Shown piece by piece: positions 10,801 through 28,242 of a stretch of 64,000 bases of DNA. Under the pieces are notes generated by a model. That model searched no databases, was not told the DNA's origin, and was given only the letters and a program-made list of their open reading frames with translations. A program made the position numbers and the translations under genes. Within the stretch, counting starts at the first letter, position 1, and each line of letters opens with the position of its first letter. This DNA comes from Hormiphora californensis. Lineage: Eukaryota > Ctenophora > Tentaculata > Cydippida > Pleurobrachiidae. The stretch covers positions 67,001-131,000 of the forward strand of contig CM035360.1 of assembly GCA_020137815.1 (NCBI GenBank). Reading direction: 5' to 3'.

Positions 10801-12431
10801 ACTTCGTGTACCAGGTACTGTTTAATGAACAGTGTTCTTACCCAGCGGCAGCTGTATGTGAGTGAGAAAGAGTCTGAACAGTGCACTGTACAGTGTTAGT
10901 TCTATTTCAAGTTATTTTGATGAAGAGAGGGATAGAAAATCAATCACTATAATATAGAAAATGAGGGATCAGAGTAATAGATTTGAAAAGAGGGAGAAAG
11001 AGAAAATATGTTATTTAGAGAGAGAGATAGAGGCAATTGAGATGGGGGATGGCATTTCAAAGAGACTCAGTTGGCTTGCATGAGGTGTACCACAAGGGGG
11101 GCGCGGTATGTCCCATCATGATGCATCACTAACAGCCTTCTAGAGACATACAGTGCATATTATATGTAAAACATCACTTGGTGAATATTAACCCTCTACA
11201 TTACATCAACAAATAACACTGGTTGGACAACTAAACTTTGTCATGTTCCGGGGCACGGAGAGAGAGAGAGAGAGAGAGAGGGTCGAACAAGGTAAAACTA
11301 AAAGAAACCAAAACTTACATCCGGTTACTACTCCATCTGGCTCACAGAACAGTTGAATATACTTTCCAAATCGTGATGAATTGTGGTTCATAACCGTCCT
11401 GGCGTTACCTAGTGCCTCCAGTATAGGATTCACCTGTGGGGTATTGTGGGGTATTGTGGGGTATTGTGGGGTATTGTGGGGTATTGTGATGAATTGTGGT
11501 TCATAACCGTCCTGGCGTTACCTAGTGCCTCCAGTATAGGATTCACCTGGGTAGAATAATGGGGGTTCAATAGTAGGGTTCCAATAGGAACCATTGGGGT
11601 TCTGTGACATGACGGTAATTCTAGGATTGATCGGTGATCCCTCTCCCATACGCAAGTGAGTAATGTAGCTGTCTGAAAACACTATAAGGGATTTACGGTT
11701 TACCTGTGTAACAATATCCTGTATCCAGGCCCGTTTGTGTCGTGAAACACGTAGAATGTGCTGCAACACTAACTTAGTGCTCTCTGTCTTCCCCGCACCA
11801 CTCTCTCCAGATATCAGGAAACATTGCCTCTTTCCTGGATAGGAGATAGAGAGGAAGTGGGATTAAAGTAAAGGAGAGGAGATTGGAGGATTTAGAAAGG
11901 TTTAGAAAGCATTGTCGCTTTTCTGGAGGAGATTGGAAAGTACAAGTGTAATCCTAATATTAATAGAGAGAATAATTACATCATTGCAAAATTACCTGTT
12001 CTCTTGAGACTCTGGTAAGCCTTGTCAGCGAGTGCGAAGATGTGAGGGTCCCTACTAGCAAGTCCAGGGATGGATGTATAATCAGAGGATGTTGAGGGAG
12101 AATAGAGATCAAGTTTAGAGTAGGGATTAACAGCTACCAAAATATCAGCTACATATGTCTGAAAGAGATCAAAATTAATTACTATTGTAGGACTATACCG
12201 CTCTACAGGGGACTTGAAAACAGTTGAAATCACTAAAGGCTTAAATCAATTTGTTATGTTCTAACCCGTGTTTCACCGTGCATTGTGCAGGGTGAAACAG
12301 GGTCGAACAAGGCAAAAATTTATTTCCTGTGTCTTACTCACATAAATCTGGTTTTGATGGAATCTGCACTGTAGCTGTTCAAGAAGCGTTGTTTCACTGA
12401 GATTGGGCAATCTTGCCAAATCACAAGCCAT
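6467..12431 (-). CDS. Unconventional myosin heavy chain, N-terminal motor domain (3' end in gap)
   Basis: Actin-based motor ATPase. Exons read on the minus strand: 12431-12342, 12158-11996, 11834-11704, 11433-11319, 10518-10371, 9726-9618, 8340-8223, 6629-6467. The first seven join in continuous phase. The ATG at 12431 opens [13 protein letters not shown], so the motor starts almost at once, with no long N-terminal extension. Visible landmarks: [14 protein letters not shown]-loop [10 protein letters not shown] at residues 94-103; [10 protein letters not shown]; switch [11 protein letters not shown] (144-153); [34 protein letters not shown]; and [19 protein letters not shown]. An exon is probably missing between 8223 and 6629 (the stretch before GETIQKHF). 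Switch II (DxxGFE), IQ motifs and tail are not seen and should lie in or beyond the 5845 gap. Class cannot be fixed; it resembles III/VII/XV/XVI-type motors more than class II. Introns at 6630-8222 hold GA/CT tracts only. Confidence 0.85.
7620..9400. repeat. Microsatellite-rich myosin intron DNA
   Basis: CT/GA tracts at about 7660-7725, 7815-7885, 8020-8070, 8650-8672, 8910-8990 and 9080-9130, and a G run at 9365-9382. Only the myosin exon at 8223-8340 is coding here. Confidence 0.7.
11373..11549 (-). repeat. Duplicated myosin 3' splice site and start of exon 4
   Basis: A 64-bp segment (11373-11436) recurs at 11486-11549, offset 113 bp. It contains the acceptor AG and the first ~60 nt of exon 4 ([20 protein letters not shown]). 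About five tgtggggtat units lie between the copies. On the minus strand the truncated copy comes first; only the lower-coordinate copy continues into a complete exon with a donor. Confidence 0.9.
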
Positions 12432-12449
12432 GACATCGCCCTATCAAAC

Positions 12450-12889
12450 AATTCAAATTTAAATTCAGGCTGGGTGGATCTGGGCGCTGCACACAAGCGG
12501 CTGCTGAAGGATCTCAGTGGCTATTCGCGTATTTTTGAAGGTTTTTAAGTGCACGGTATCGGATTAACAACTGAGGGATGGGGTCATGACAATTGATAGC
12601 AAGCTGTAAACCGCAGACTCAAAAACTGAAGACAAAAAACTGAAGACAAAAAAACGACAACAAAGTCAGATTTATTTTGTACGTGATCTGAACGTCGCGT
12701 TGCGCGGCGTTGAATGATCCGCGCGGCTTGTTTGTAAAAGAAACGTAACGCGCGAATAATTTTGTGTTATGCGATGCATTTGATTTCGGAATTTTTGAAA
12801 ATTTTGCAATGCGAAAAAGTCTCGAAATTTCAAAAACTTCCTTGCGTTTCGTTCACGGTCTCACGGAAAAGGTTAAAATCTGGGTGCCT
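12450..12889. other. Upstream region of the myosin gene
   Basis: No coding exon is recognised. The sequence is AT-rich with scattered CG-rich blocks and presumably includes the myosin promoter and 5'UTR. No TATA element could be assigned. Confidence 0.4.
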
Positions 12890-13145
12890 TTCAATTTTCA
12901 TTGCTAACAATTCGTAGTTTTGGCGCGCGCGACGGGTTAGGGCTATCCGTTAGGGTCTGGTTAGGGTTTGGTTTGGGGTTATCGGTTAGGGCTATCGATT
13001 CTCTAACTGATACCGTTTAGTTTACTCAAATCGGCCATGTGTTTCCATGGCTATAGCCGTTTGAAAAAAGTCGGTCTAAGTATACTCTTTTGGTAGCGCG
13101 CACCTGTAAACAGGCTGCAAGGCACCCAGATTATAATCGCGCCCC
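12890..13145 (+). repeat. Dispersed repeat, copy 2
   Basis: This is the reverse-complement partner of 2985-3237. It contains gacgggttagggctatccg, several ttaggg-like words, ctgtaaacaggctgcaagg and cccagattataatcgcgcc. Non-coding. Confidence 0.65.
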
Positions 13146-13163
13146 GGTCTCACCAACTTTTAA

Positions 13164-13380
13164 AGTCGGATTTTTTGAAACTGTCACCCCCTGAAATAAC
13201 AAAATTTGTCATATCTCCGGTTACTGATAAGGTAGAGACTTGAAATTTGGAGGTTCGGAAGAACATAGCAAGATCTTCGTAACCTCCAAATTTCAAGTCT
13301 CTATCTCATCAGGAACCGGACTTATGGTCATTTAAAGAAATTTGAAAACCCTAAAAACGACAGTTATTTAAAATCCGACT
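13164..13380. mobile_element. Foldback MITE with AGTCGGATTTT ends
   Basis: The ends agtcggattttt and aaaatccgact are inverted. Inside, ctccggttactgataagg and tagagacttgaaatttgg pair with the right half. It shares the ends and the inner catatctccggttcctgat block with 40130-40348, so the two form one family. No clear target duplication. Confidence 0.75.
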
Positions 13381-13559
13381 ATACGTCCACCGGGCACCGC
13401 CCTCTAGCAACTGGGCACTGTTATATTGTTACTCCACTTACTATCTATTATTAATTTAAGTCTGTGGTTTTGTCAGGTGACATAATTGTTGTCACTGGGC
13501 TTTACTCCCGCCCATCACTTTCCTCCAGCCTCCTGAGACCTGTCACCTGACGAGGGTCG

Positions 13560-15345
13560 AATTTCGACCGTCGAAAAATGCTTTAATAATCAGTTTAAGT
13601 ATGTAGGAGTCTATGTAGTTTACAAGTTTACAAGTTTACAATTAAAGTTTTATTTATAAAGAAACAGGCCTTCCCTGAATGGGTCCACCTAAATAATATC
13701 AAGTTGAAAAACTATCCCTTCACACTCACACTCATCAGCACAGCACAGCACATTGAGGCGAAAGGTCATTAGGAAGTGGCGGGTACCCTCTGACTGGAGG
13801 ACGATCGTGAAATCCTGTCAAGTAATTGCCCAATGATGATTTGAACTGATTCAAGCTCACACAAGAATTGACAGCAGCAGGTAGAGTGTTCCATAAATGA
13901 GCTGCTCTTGGACCAAATGAGCAGTGAAATTGATTAGCTCGTTTCGTTTCTGCTCTATAGGGGTAAGGTGGTGGGACTATCCGCATACCCAGTCTAGCGT
14001 GCTGTTGAAATACTAGGTTGGCAGAGTTAGGTACAAAACCATGAATCGTCTTCCACACATGAATCAGAATGTAGCGCTGTCTCCGACGCTGAAGGGACAT
14101 AATATTGAGCAATTTCAGTCTATCCCAATAGTCATGACCCTGCATACCATCAAGACGTCTGGTGAAACAACGTTGGACATTCTCAATAGCCTTGATATCA
14201 CCAGCCTTGGAAGGGTTCCAGACTAGGCAACAGTACTCAAGAATAGGCCTGACCAAGGACTTGAAAAGCTGTACCATAACCTCCGGAGAACGGTCCCGAA
14301 AAACGCTGAATATCCAGCCACTCATGAGGGAAGCCTTCCGCACTATGATAGAAATGTGCCTCGTCCATGACCCATCTGCAGACATCTGGACACCCAGATC
14401 ACGAACATCAGGTTCGGGGGTCAACTGCACACCTGAGCTTGTAGTATATGAAAACACTTCAGCTGCGAAAGGAAACTGTCTGAGGATAGCAGACTTATTC
14501 AGACTATAGCTCAAGAGCTGAAATTTATCCTCATGTAACTTCATATTGTTCTTCTTTGCCCATTCTGCCACTCTTAAAATATCCGAAATAGCTTTTACCA
14601 ACTTAGTATCGTCAGCAAAAGTTAGACACATGCTACCGTCTAGCACTGACTCCAGGTCAAGAATATATATGAGGAAAAGAAGTGGTCCGAGCACACTACC
14701 CTGGGCAACCCCACTAAGTACCTCGGCCCAGGGTGACCTCACTCCATCCACCATTACACACTGATTCCTGCCCAGGATCCACGCACTGATCCACTGAAGG
14801 AGTTGACCTCCAATACCATATCGCCTCAATTTAGCTAGCAATACATTGATATCCACGGAATCAAATGCTTTACTAAAATCTAAGTAGATAGCATCGACTT
14901 CCTGATCACCGCATAGATCAGATAGGATGATGTCAACATGGGTTAGTAGCTGTGTCATGGTACTGCGCCCCTTCCTAAACCCATGCTGAGTGTCACTCTG
15001 CAACTCCATCTCGTCCAAGTAGTCACTGATCCGTTTCCTCACCAGCCGCTCAAACACTTTAGACAGGTGACTTGTTATAGACACTGGGCGATAGTTCACA
15101 GGTTTCGATTTAGCCCCCTTCTTGGATAATGGTGTTATGAACTGTTGCTTTAAGCAACTAGGGACAGATCCGTCTTCAAATGACCTGTTCCACAACATCC
15201 AAATCGGGTATGCCAGGCTACTGCTGCACTGTTTCAGAACAAAAGAAGGAATGCAGTCAGGAGGGGATGCTGAGAATGGTATGTTCTGCAATGAAGAATC
15301 TGGGTGCGTAACCTTTGAGAGAAGGCTGATGCATATTGTTCTCGC
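13560..15345 (-). pseudogene. 5'-truncated non-LTR retrotransposon (LINE) reverse transcriptase
   Basis: The minus-strand open frame runs from just after an in-frame stop (TAG at 15346-15348) to TGA at 13735-13737. There is no endonuclease domain and no credible start codon, so the copy is 5'-truncated. Reverse transcriptase blocks in order: NYRPVSI, QHGFRKGRST, AIYLDFSKAFDSVD, GVAQGSVLGPLLFLIYI, catalytic FADDTKL, then DVRDLGVQMS and the C-terminal RPILEYCCLVWNP region. The stretch between FADDTKL and EWAKKNNMK looks about a dozen residues short for CR1/jockey-type enzymes, suggesting an in-frame deletion. The 3'UTR (13560-13734) includes a ggtcgaa/ttcgacc hairpin. CR1/L2-like clade is likely. 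The frame is otherwise open, so insertion is fairly recent. Confidence 0.85.
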
Positions 15346-15831
15346 CTATCACTTCTTTTTGAGCAAAATTTTGCATCAAAATGTAATATAATCATTTATA
15401 TATACCACTTTATAGTGTAAAATAATGGAGCACGCACCAACAGCCTACACTTGACATACTCGCTCACTTTCAAAAGTGGCATCACTTTCCTGTTTCCATC
15501 TTTCTCCGTAATCGCATCACCATTGTTCCTATCGTCCCTTATTATTGCTGTCATTGTAAATTATTGTTGTCATTGTAAATAGAATTCTTGAAGGCTTTAC
15601 CTTTTTCCTGGAGACCTCACCTCCCACTGTCAATTTATTGTTTCAGTACCATTATATCGTTTTTTATCTTGTTGACCCACCTCCAGACCACCAGTATCAC
15701 CTATTGGGTAAAGATAGAATGGTCCAAGTATCAAGTTTCACGAGTTAATCTAGTCAAATTCGTTTGTTGTTGGCGAAGACCTACGTTTACAGGATCCTAT
15801 TTGATATTTGTGTATTATCACGATTATAATA
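15346..15831. other. No gene seen
   Basis: AT-rich sequence upstream of the LINE truncation point. No exon with supporting splice signals was recognised. Confidence 0.4.
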
Positions 15832-16740
15832 CAGTCGGACCCCGATTTAGGGACAGCCTCGGGGGAAAGGGTCTTGTCCACTAAATCGGGGTGTCCACTA
15901 AATCGGGGTGAGCCATATTTGACCCATAAAAACCTATTTTATGCCCAACATGCTATATTATTAAGACTAAAGACACCTCTAACTGTTATATATATATATG
16001 CAATATATATATGCAATATATATGCAATATTCATATATTGATGACATGATCATTTCTGATTAGAAATAGGAAAATATAAAATAATTTTTTTTCAAAAAAA
16101 ATGTGGAAAAATTTTCTAAGTTATACCAGCCCGTCCGATTTGTGTTTCGAATCAGTGCAGCTTACTGGATGTCCTGTCTAATTAGCGGGTTCAAAACGAA
16201 CCGATACGTGATACCATGCCGAATCGGGGCACCCTAACCGGGTTAGGAAGTATGAAAATTTCAAAATAACTTTTTCTCTCAAAATTTATCGGGAGCACCG
16301 ATCAAAGCATTGACAATCGTACTGTAAAATTTTGCAAAAAAGTTGTAAAATTTTTTAAACGTATACCAGCCACGTCCGAATCATGTTTTGAATCGGTACA
16401 TCTTATCACATGTCCTGCTGCTAATTAGACGGTTCGGAACGAATCGAAAAGTGATCCCCATCGAATCGAAATTTTGACGCTTGGTGAACTTGTGATTCAA
16501 TGGCCGCATGGGGATCACGTATCGGTTCGTTCCGAAACTTCTAATTAGCAGCAGGACATGCGATAAGATTCACTGATTCGAAACACGATTCGGACGTGGC
16601 TGGTATCTTTTTGAAAATTTTTCAAAAAAATTTCACAAAAAATTTCACAAAAAAAATTCAAAAAATTTTTGGGGGAAAAAAATCCTGTCCCTAAATCGGG
16701 GTGTCCCTAAATCGGGGGTCCCTAAATCGGGGTCCAACTG
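15832..16740. mobile_element. pogo/Tc1-mariner-like foldback element with TA target duplication
   Basis: It begins CAGTCGGACCCCGATTTAGG and ends with the inverted aaatcggggtccaactg, flanked on both sides by TA (15830-15831 and 16741-16742). Iterated tgtccctaaatcgggg units sit at the ends. A large inner inverted repeat (aattagc, gaaccgatacgtgat, cgtccgatttgtg) folds the 909-bp element. There is no transposase frame, so it is non-autonomous. TA duplication and CAGTnGGACC ends fit the pogo/Tigger branch; this is inference. Confidence 0.75.
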
Positions 16741-16885
16741 TATAACATTTTATATGCGCGTTTTTTGTTTCGTGTAAATTTAAATGCTTATGTATTCAGA
16801 ATTAGCAATAATATTATGCTTCCCAGTCTTGCTCAGGCTTTGTTACATTTAGGTGTTTTACAAGTTTACTTCCCCTTGATTCTAG

Positions 16886-22606
<5,721 letters not shown>

Positions 22607-22689
22607 TCTCTCTCTATCTCCCTCTCTATTTCTCTATCTCTCCATCCTTCTCAATGTATCTCTTTATTTTGTGAATGTGTTAGTGGGTG

Positions 22690-23983
22690 GGGGGGGGCCC
22701 GCGTGAATTTAATATCCATGTCCTAAATAAACTCGTCTGACTTTAATGTCCCTGGGACATTAAAGGACATTAAAAGACATTAAAAGACATTAAAGGACAT
22801 TTAATTAAAACATGAATTTACAGCTATTATTAAACTAAAATGGTGTTTTCAACCACTTAATATTTACTTCTAATGTCCCCTCTATCGATTCCAACCAATA
22901 CCATAGATGTTGGGGGTGATTAAGCCTCATTTTAGGGTGGCCCTGTACCTCTAAGCGAACCCCGGAAATTTTGAAGTTTTGGACTAAATGTCAAGGTTTT
23001 AAAGTGAAAATAGCCCCGATTTTGATGAAACTCAGTCAGAATGGTCTTTGATGTCTAATTAGAAGTCAAATCCTAAATTTAGGTTTTTTTAGGTTTTTTA
23101 GGTTTTTTGGCTTTTATGGGTTTCAGGAACGTCCTAGAACAAAATAAATAGAATCATCTTTCTCAGCGTGAAATTATGCATCGATCATAGTGGCTGTAAA
23201 CCTTTCTATGACGTAGTCGTAAGGTTCAAGAGTTATCCCAAAAAACCAAACGGGTATGATTCATGTGGTAAGGTTTTTTAGGTTTTATTCGTTACACAGA
23301 CATCGCAGATCAATATACGTCGATTGAGTACCTATAACATGCTGTTCTGACAAGAGGTTCGCCCGTTAGCCTAAAACATGTACCCGCCCCTATAACATGT
23401 ACCCGTTTGGGATAACTACGTCATAGAAAGGTTTATAGCCACTAAAATCGATACAGAATTTCACGCTGAGAAAGATGAGTCTATTCATTTTGTTCTAGGA
23501 CGTTCCTGAAACCCATAAAAACCTAAAAATCGTAAATTTAGGAGTTGAGCACTAAATTTTTTTTGACACCAAACACTATTCTGACCAAGTTTCATCAAAA
23601 TCGGGGCTGTTCTCTCTCACTCTAAAGCCTTCGGTGTCTTTTCTACTCGTTTCATAAGATGATTTTGAGATATCGTCTAGGCTTGAAATATGCATGTATG
23701 TAAAAAAGGTACCGCACCCACGCCCCACGCAAAAGCAAGCCTAATCACCAGTGAACATTTATGACATTCATTGGAATCGAAAGATGGGACCTTTAGTAGT
23801 ACATTGGTGGTAAACATGTTTGGTAACACATTTTGGAATGGTTTATGGAAGTTATAATTTAATGTCTTTTAATGTCTTATAATGTCCTTTAATGTCTTTT
23901 AATGTCCTAAATAAACACGGACAATTTAATGTCCCAAAAATCGAGGGACATTAAAGGACATTTTAATACGCGGGCCCCCCCCC
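22690..23983. mobile_element. 1.29-kb G-tract foldback element with 8-bp target duplication
   Basis: It starts with a G run then cccgcg and ends cgcggg then a C run. It is flanked by agtgggtg on both sides (22682-22689 and 23984-23991). Arms of roughly 550 nt are imperfect reverse complements; examples are aggacattaaaagacatt units, tctttctcagcgtgaaat and gtcatagaaaggttta. No transposase frame. It lies in the 3' flank of YTHDF and its left arm could supply that gene's AATAAA. Confidence 0.85.
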
Positions 23984-24976
23984 AGTGGGTGTGTTTATCA
24001 GGCTCCCCTTCTCAGTCTCCGATCCCCGCCATTCCCCTCCGACCCCCCATATCCCTCTGTTCCCTCCCCAACATGGACCAGATCGGAGTGGAGAGGGGGA
24101 GAGATCCTGGTATATATCTGGTTTATGAAGAAGAGTAATGATTGAGTTGATCTATGTGTTGTATGTGATATGTTGAGAGTATACCATCTTGATTCTGGTT
24201 TTACAAAGAGTGAGAGAGGAGTGAAGGAGAGAGGGTGAGTGTGAGGTGTGTGAGAGACATGTGTGTTTTGGTGTGACTCACACCAAATCACACACCGTGT
24301 GAGCGAGGTGTGATGTGTGTGTTTTGGTGTGAGCGAGGTGTGATGTGTGTTTTCTCAATATACCTTTTGATTCCTTTAACACGTTGTGTTAGCATGGGGT
24401 GAGTGAGTGTGAGTGGTGTGACGTCATAACAAAGTGACGTCACACCATCTCTCTCATGTCCCCCCTGCTACTACAACAACTCTACAAGTACAGTGATATA
24501 TTGATGATATGAAACTACACATGATTCTACACATGATATGAAACTACACATGATTCTTCCTTTTTTGTTCCACTTGTGAATTGAGCCGTGTTTTATTTTG
24601 GGGAGAACGGGGTAAAGGGGACCAGGGTGGGAGACATGGAGCCGGAGAGGGATGGGGATGTCAGTGGTCAAAATAAAACGCACCATATCTAAAGGAAAAG
24701 TTAACTCTACTTTAATAAGATACAAGGGGATACAAAATACATACACTCAAAATAATCTCTAAATAGTTCATTTCATAGCAGAAAGCCCATAGTAATAATC
24801 TCTTTACATAGCGACAAAATATAAGATAAAATAAGATACATTGTAGTAAATAAAGAACTAAATAGGACCACTGTATAGAATTCAGTCCAGTGTCCACCAA
24901 ACAACTAAACCACTACCACACAGCCTCACATAACAGCACCTCATGCTCTAGTCAGCCACGAGCCGTGCAATACTCT
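23984..24976. other. Intergenic region between YTHDF and the SAM gene
   Basis: A gtgtgagcgaggtgtgat-type repeat lies at 24230-24360. The AT-rich segment 24590-24960 is probably the 3'UTR of the SAM gene on the minus strand. No other gene recognised. Confidence 0.45.
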
Positions 24977-27584
24977 CTAGTCAGCTACTAGTCGAGCATT
25001 ACTCCAAGCCGTCCTAATGACTTTCTCAACTTTGTGTGCTTCAGGGTGAATTAGCTCGTGTTGGGATGTATCCTCAGGTTTCGAGTCTCCCTGATCTCCC
25101 GCATACACAATCAGTTCCTGGAAGGGAGAGGTGTGTCAGGGATATCATACAATGGGGGGACTCTCTTGGCATGCTCTGTTTGGGGCAAAGTACAAATACA
25201 ATCCAGCAGGGTGCTTCTTTTTGGGGGAAAACAGAAGATTTGAAACGAAAAAGATTTGAAAAAGGGGTGCTGGGCATTCACACGCAATAAAGTAGCAAAC
25301 TGCACTCTCTCTCTGCTAGCAACACATATATAGCAACCACTCTCTCTGCTAGCAACACACATAGCAACCACTCTCTCTGCTAGCAACACACATAGCAACC
25401 ACTCTCTCTGCTAGAAACCACTCTGCTAGCAACCACTCTCTCTGCTAGCAATACACATAACAACCACTCTCTCTGCTAGCAACACACATAGCAACCACTC
25501 TCTCTGCTAGCAACACACATAGCAACCTCACCCTGCTAGCAACATATAATAGCACACACTCGCTCACTCACACACTACTCCGCCACAAGTCTCGCATTGC
25601 TCCACGCAGTTCGAACTATCGTCTCCACTTGGTCGGCCTCAGGATGAGCCAGAAGATGTGCGGCACCCCATGGTTGTCCCATTACCGGGGCCTTGTCATT
25701 CTCTTCATCATGTTTCTGGGCCAGCCCCTCCGCCTTTTGGTCCGCGAACATATGCAGTTCCTGTTGGGGTCACACACACTCACAGTTCATACATTGTACA
25801 CAAGGGAGGGGTGCTTTAAAGGAGGTCAAATAAGGGAATGCAAAGCAAGGAAGTTTTAATGTGTTGTTGTGTCGTCTGTTTTGCTCCCTCCAGCATCCTT
25901 TGCGATACTGTACGTATTGTCATTGTCATGTGATTGTGGTCTGAACTTACGTGAGATTGACAGAAACAGGCACAGTTGTTCTTTGTTCGCAGTTCAATGT
26001 CCTTCAGGAACCGGAAATCAATGTATTCCTGGGTCACTGAAAATTGAATGGAATTAGGGATCTGGGGGCAATTAGGAAGTTGGGGGGCAAATTAGGGATT
26101 TGAACCTTGATCAATTTCAAATCGAATGGGGGTGGAAAAATATTCCCACGGACTGGGTTCTACCGCGCGCGGTCTATACACACTCGCGCGACTACCATTA
26201 CATCGACCACACCGCGCGTTACTACTAAGTAATTCAGGCACTACTCGGCTCCGTGTGTTTACAGACCGGATACACAGTGCTAATTTGCAAAAGCAGCTCT
26301 TTCTGGGTGTGCAGTGTGTCGCCAGGCAGATTTACAATACACTTGATAGGAGACGGCTCATTGGTCTACTATTATTACTCTGTAATTTCTGAACAATTCA
26401 AAGAGAATATTTCTTGACGAATATACCTCACACAATGCATCCCTGTATATTTCCCTCCCCTACTCCAATACCTCCCCTCCACCTATCCCTCTACAGTCCA
26501 CACCCCATACCTCCCATGTACCTGTGTTGCACCCCCACCTCAACTCCCCCACCCCCTACTTATAATACCTGTGGTGAACCAGCTGCAGGGAGGTACGATC
26601 CTATAGAATATTCCCTGTCCAGTAATCCCACCTATCCCTCTACACCCCCTCTATAACACCCCCCCCCTCTATAACACCCCACCCCTATAATACCTGTGGT
26701 GAACCAGCTGCAGGGAGGTACGATCCTATAGAATATTCCCTGTCCAGTAATCCTCCATTGTTTCCTGGTAATACAACATGGACAACAGATTCTGGCACAA
26801 CACTGACCACAGTCCTCGCTGTATTGCAGACCAGGGGCGGGGGTCTCACCTTGCCACAATGTCGCCATCTTATCTGACTCAATCTAAAGGGGGGGGGGTA
26901 CCGTCAGTGAGTAGTCTAGAGGGGACGAGTGGGTCCACAGTTTGGGGGTATTCATGTTTGGGGCCAACATCATGATCACAGTGTGGGCTCCACAGTGTGG
27001 GCCCCGCGATGAGTTGTGAGGAAACTGTACCTTCTTTTTGCGGAGTAGTTTCAGGTAAGATAGGACCATGAGCCTATCTCCAATAACATTCACCCCCATC
27101 TCAACCAGATTGGGTTCCTCCAGCATCAGTAACACCTAGATTGACATTAGATGGTGGTATCATGGGGTCTGAGGGTTTGTGGAAATGATGAAACGATGAT
27201 TAATGATTTGATCGATCTGTCCAATATCCACTGCAGTATGATACTATCGTGGGTATCTGTGGTGACGAATGACCAACCTTTCCATTGATGTTGTTAACTG
27301 TAAAATTCTCAATGAGATAGTGAAACTGGCACCGTTCCAGAAACTGACTGCACACCTCCGCAGTAGTCCATTCTGAAATACATTTGATAATAACCAGCAT
27401 GCTATAGTAGCGTGTCGAGATAGATATAGGTCCTTCAAGCTGGTCAAAGGAAAAGTGAAACACGGTGATTTTATTGTTTCAAGTGATGCTACTTACTTCC
27501 AATTTCACTGGGATCTAGGTGCAGAAGGTATTCCTCTATCTCCTTAGTGTTAGTAGGGCCACCAGGTTGAGATGTTATCGTCAT
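24977..27584 (-). CDS. SAM-domain protein of unknown function, with two alternative last exons
   Basis: Minus-strand exons: 27584-27497 (ATG; MTITSQPGGPTNTKEIEEYL), 27372-27278, 27135-27031, 26873-26694, 26036-25951, and alternative terminal exons 25760-25575 and 25117-24977. Exons 2 and 3 encode a SAM domain: WTTAEVCSQFLERCQF, FTVNNINGK, then LLMLEEPNLVEMGVNVIGD and RLMVLSYLKLL. SAM domains mediate protein-protein oligomerisation. Exon 4 (60 codons, ending YSIGSYLPAAGSPQ) is in phase. Its link to the 26036 exon (TQEYIDFRFLKDIELRTKN) needs an undetected exon of length 3n+1. The two last exons are homologous (AWSNARLVAE-stop and AWSNARLVAD-stop). I do not recognise the family beyond SAM. A cagcaaccactctctctgct-type minisatellite separates the terminal exons. 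Confidence 0.65.
25290..25560. repeat. ctagcaacacacatagcaac minisatellite
   Basis: Roughly 30-bp units (ctctctctgctagcaacaca, tagcaaccact) repeated about nine times between the two alternative last exons of the SAM gene. Confidence 0.9.
26561..26755 (-). repeat. Duplicated 5' splice site of SAM-gene exon 4
   Basis: About 69 bp (26561-26629) repeats 26686-26754, offset 125 bp. Both copies contain the last ~60 nt of exon 4 and its accacag|gtattata donor. Only the copy at 26694 is joined to the rest of the exon. Confidence 0.9.
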
Positions 27585-28242
27585 ATTGTCTATAGAAGGA
27601 ATTAGTAAGGTTTGTGGAGTTATTGTCATACTGTGTGTCTCTACATTTACATAGAAGGAATTTGTAAGGTATGTTGCGACGGGGTATTTTATGGGGGTTA
27701 CAACCTTTCAAGCTACAACTAGGAATGGGATTTGATTACCTTTTAAGGGAACTGGGATACCTCTAAGTACCGAATATTGTATTGGATTAGGCCTCAGCTA
27801 TGTGCTGTCAGCAGCTTCTATGTTAAGACACCAGTATACCCCCCCCCCCCCCCCCGATCTAGACGGGTCCAGACAATGGATAACTACTTGACAAGCAGGC
27901 CCCCAATATACAGGGCCATTATATTCAGAGCGATGGTCTCATGTGTCCCAATTGTGGGTCGACCCATTGTTTAAATCTTTAGTGTGAGATAGTCGGAACA
28001 AGATAAGGCCACGACACATTGTTCTATTCATAACCACCAACTAGTTATAAAGGGAGGTCTCATGTTATAAACAGCGTGACAAAGGGAACAGGCCACTAGG
28101 ACGCTATAGAGCCAACATTGTTCTATTTCATATCCTTTGTCTCTCTCTCTCTCCCTTTCTTTCTCTATCTCTCTCTCTCCGCCGACTGTCTCCCCATCAC
28201 CTATAAAAACACCACTCTCACACCATCACACACACTCTCGTT
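27585..28242. other. Divergent intergenic region, SAM gene / chitinase
   Basis: About 660 bp separate the two start codons, so upstream regions are shared. A C run is at 27841-27855 and CT tracts at 28140-28180. No other gene. Confidence 0.5.
28202..28208 (+). promoter_or_regulatory. Putative TATA box of the chitinase gene
   Basis: TATAAAA lies 41 bp before the chitinase ATG. That would leave a very short 5'UTR of about 10 nt. Inferred from position only. Confidence 0.45.
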
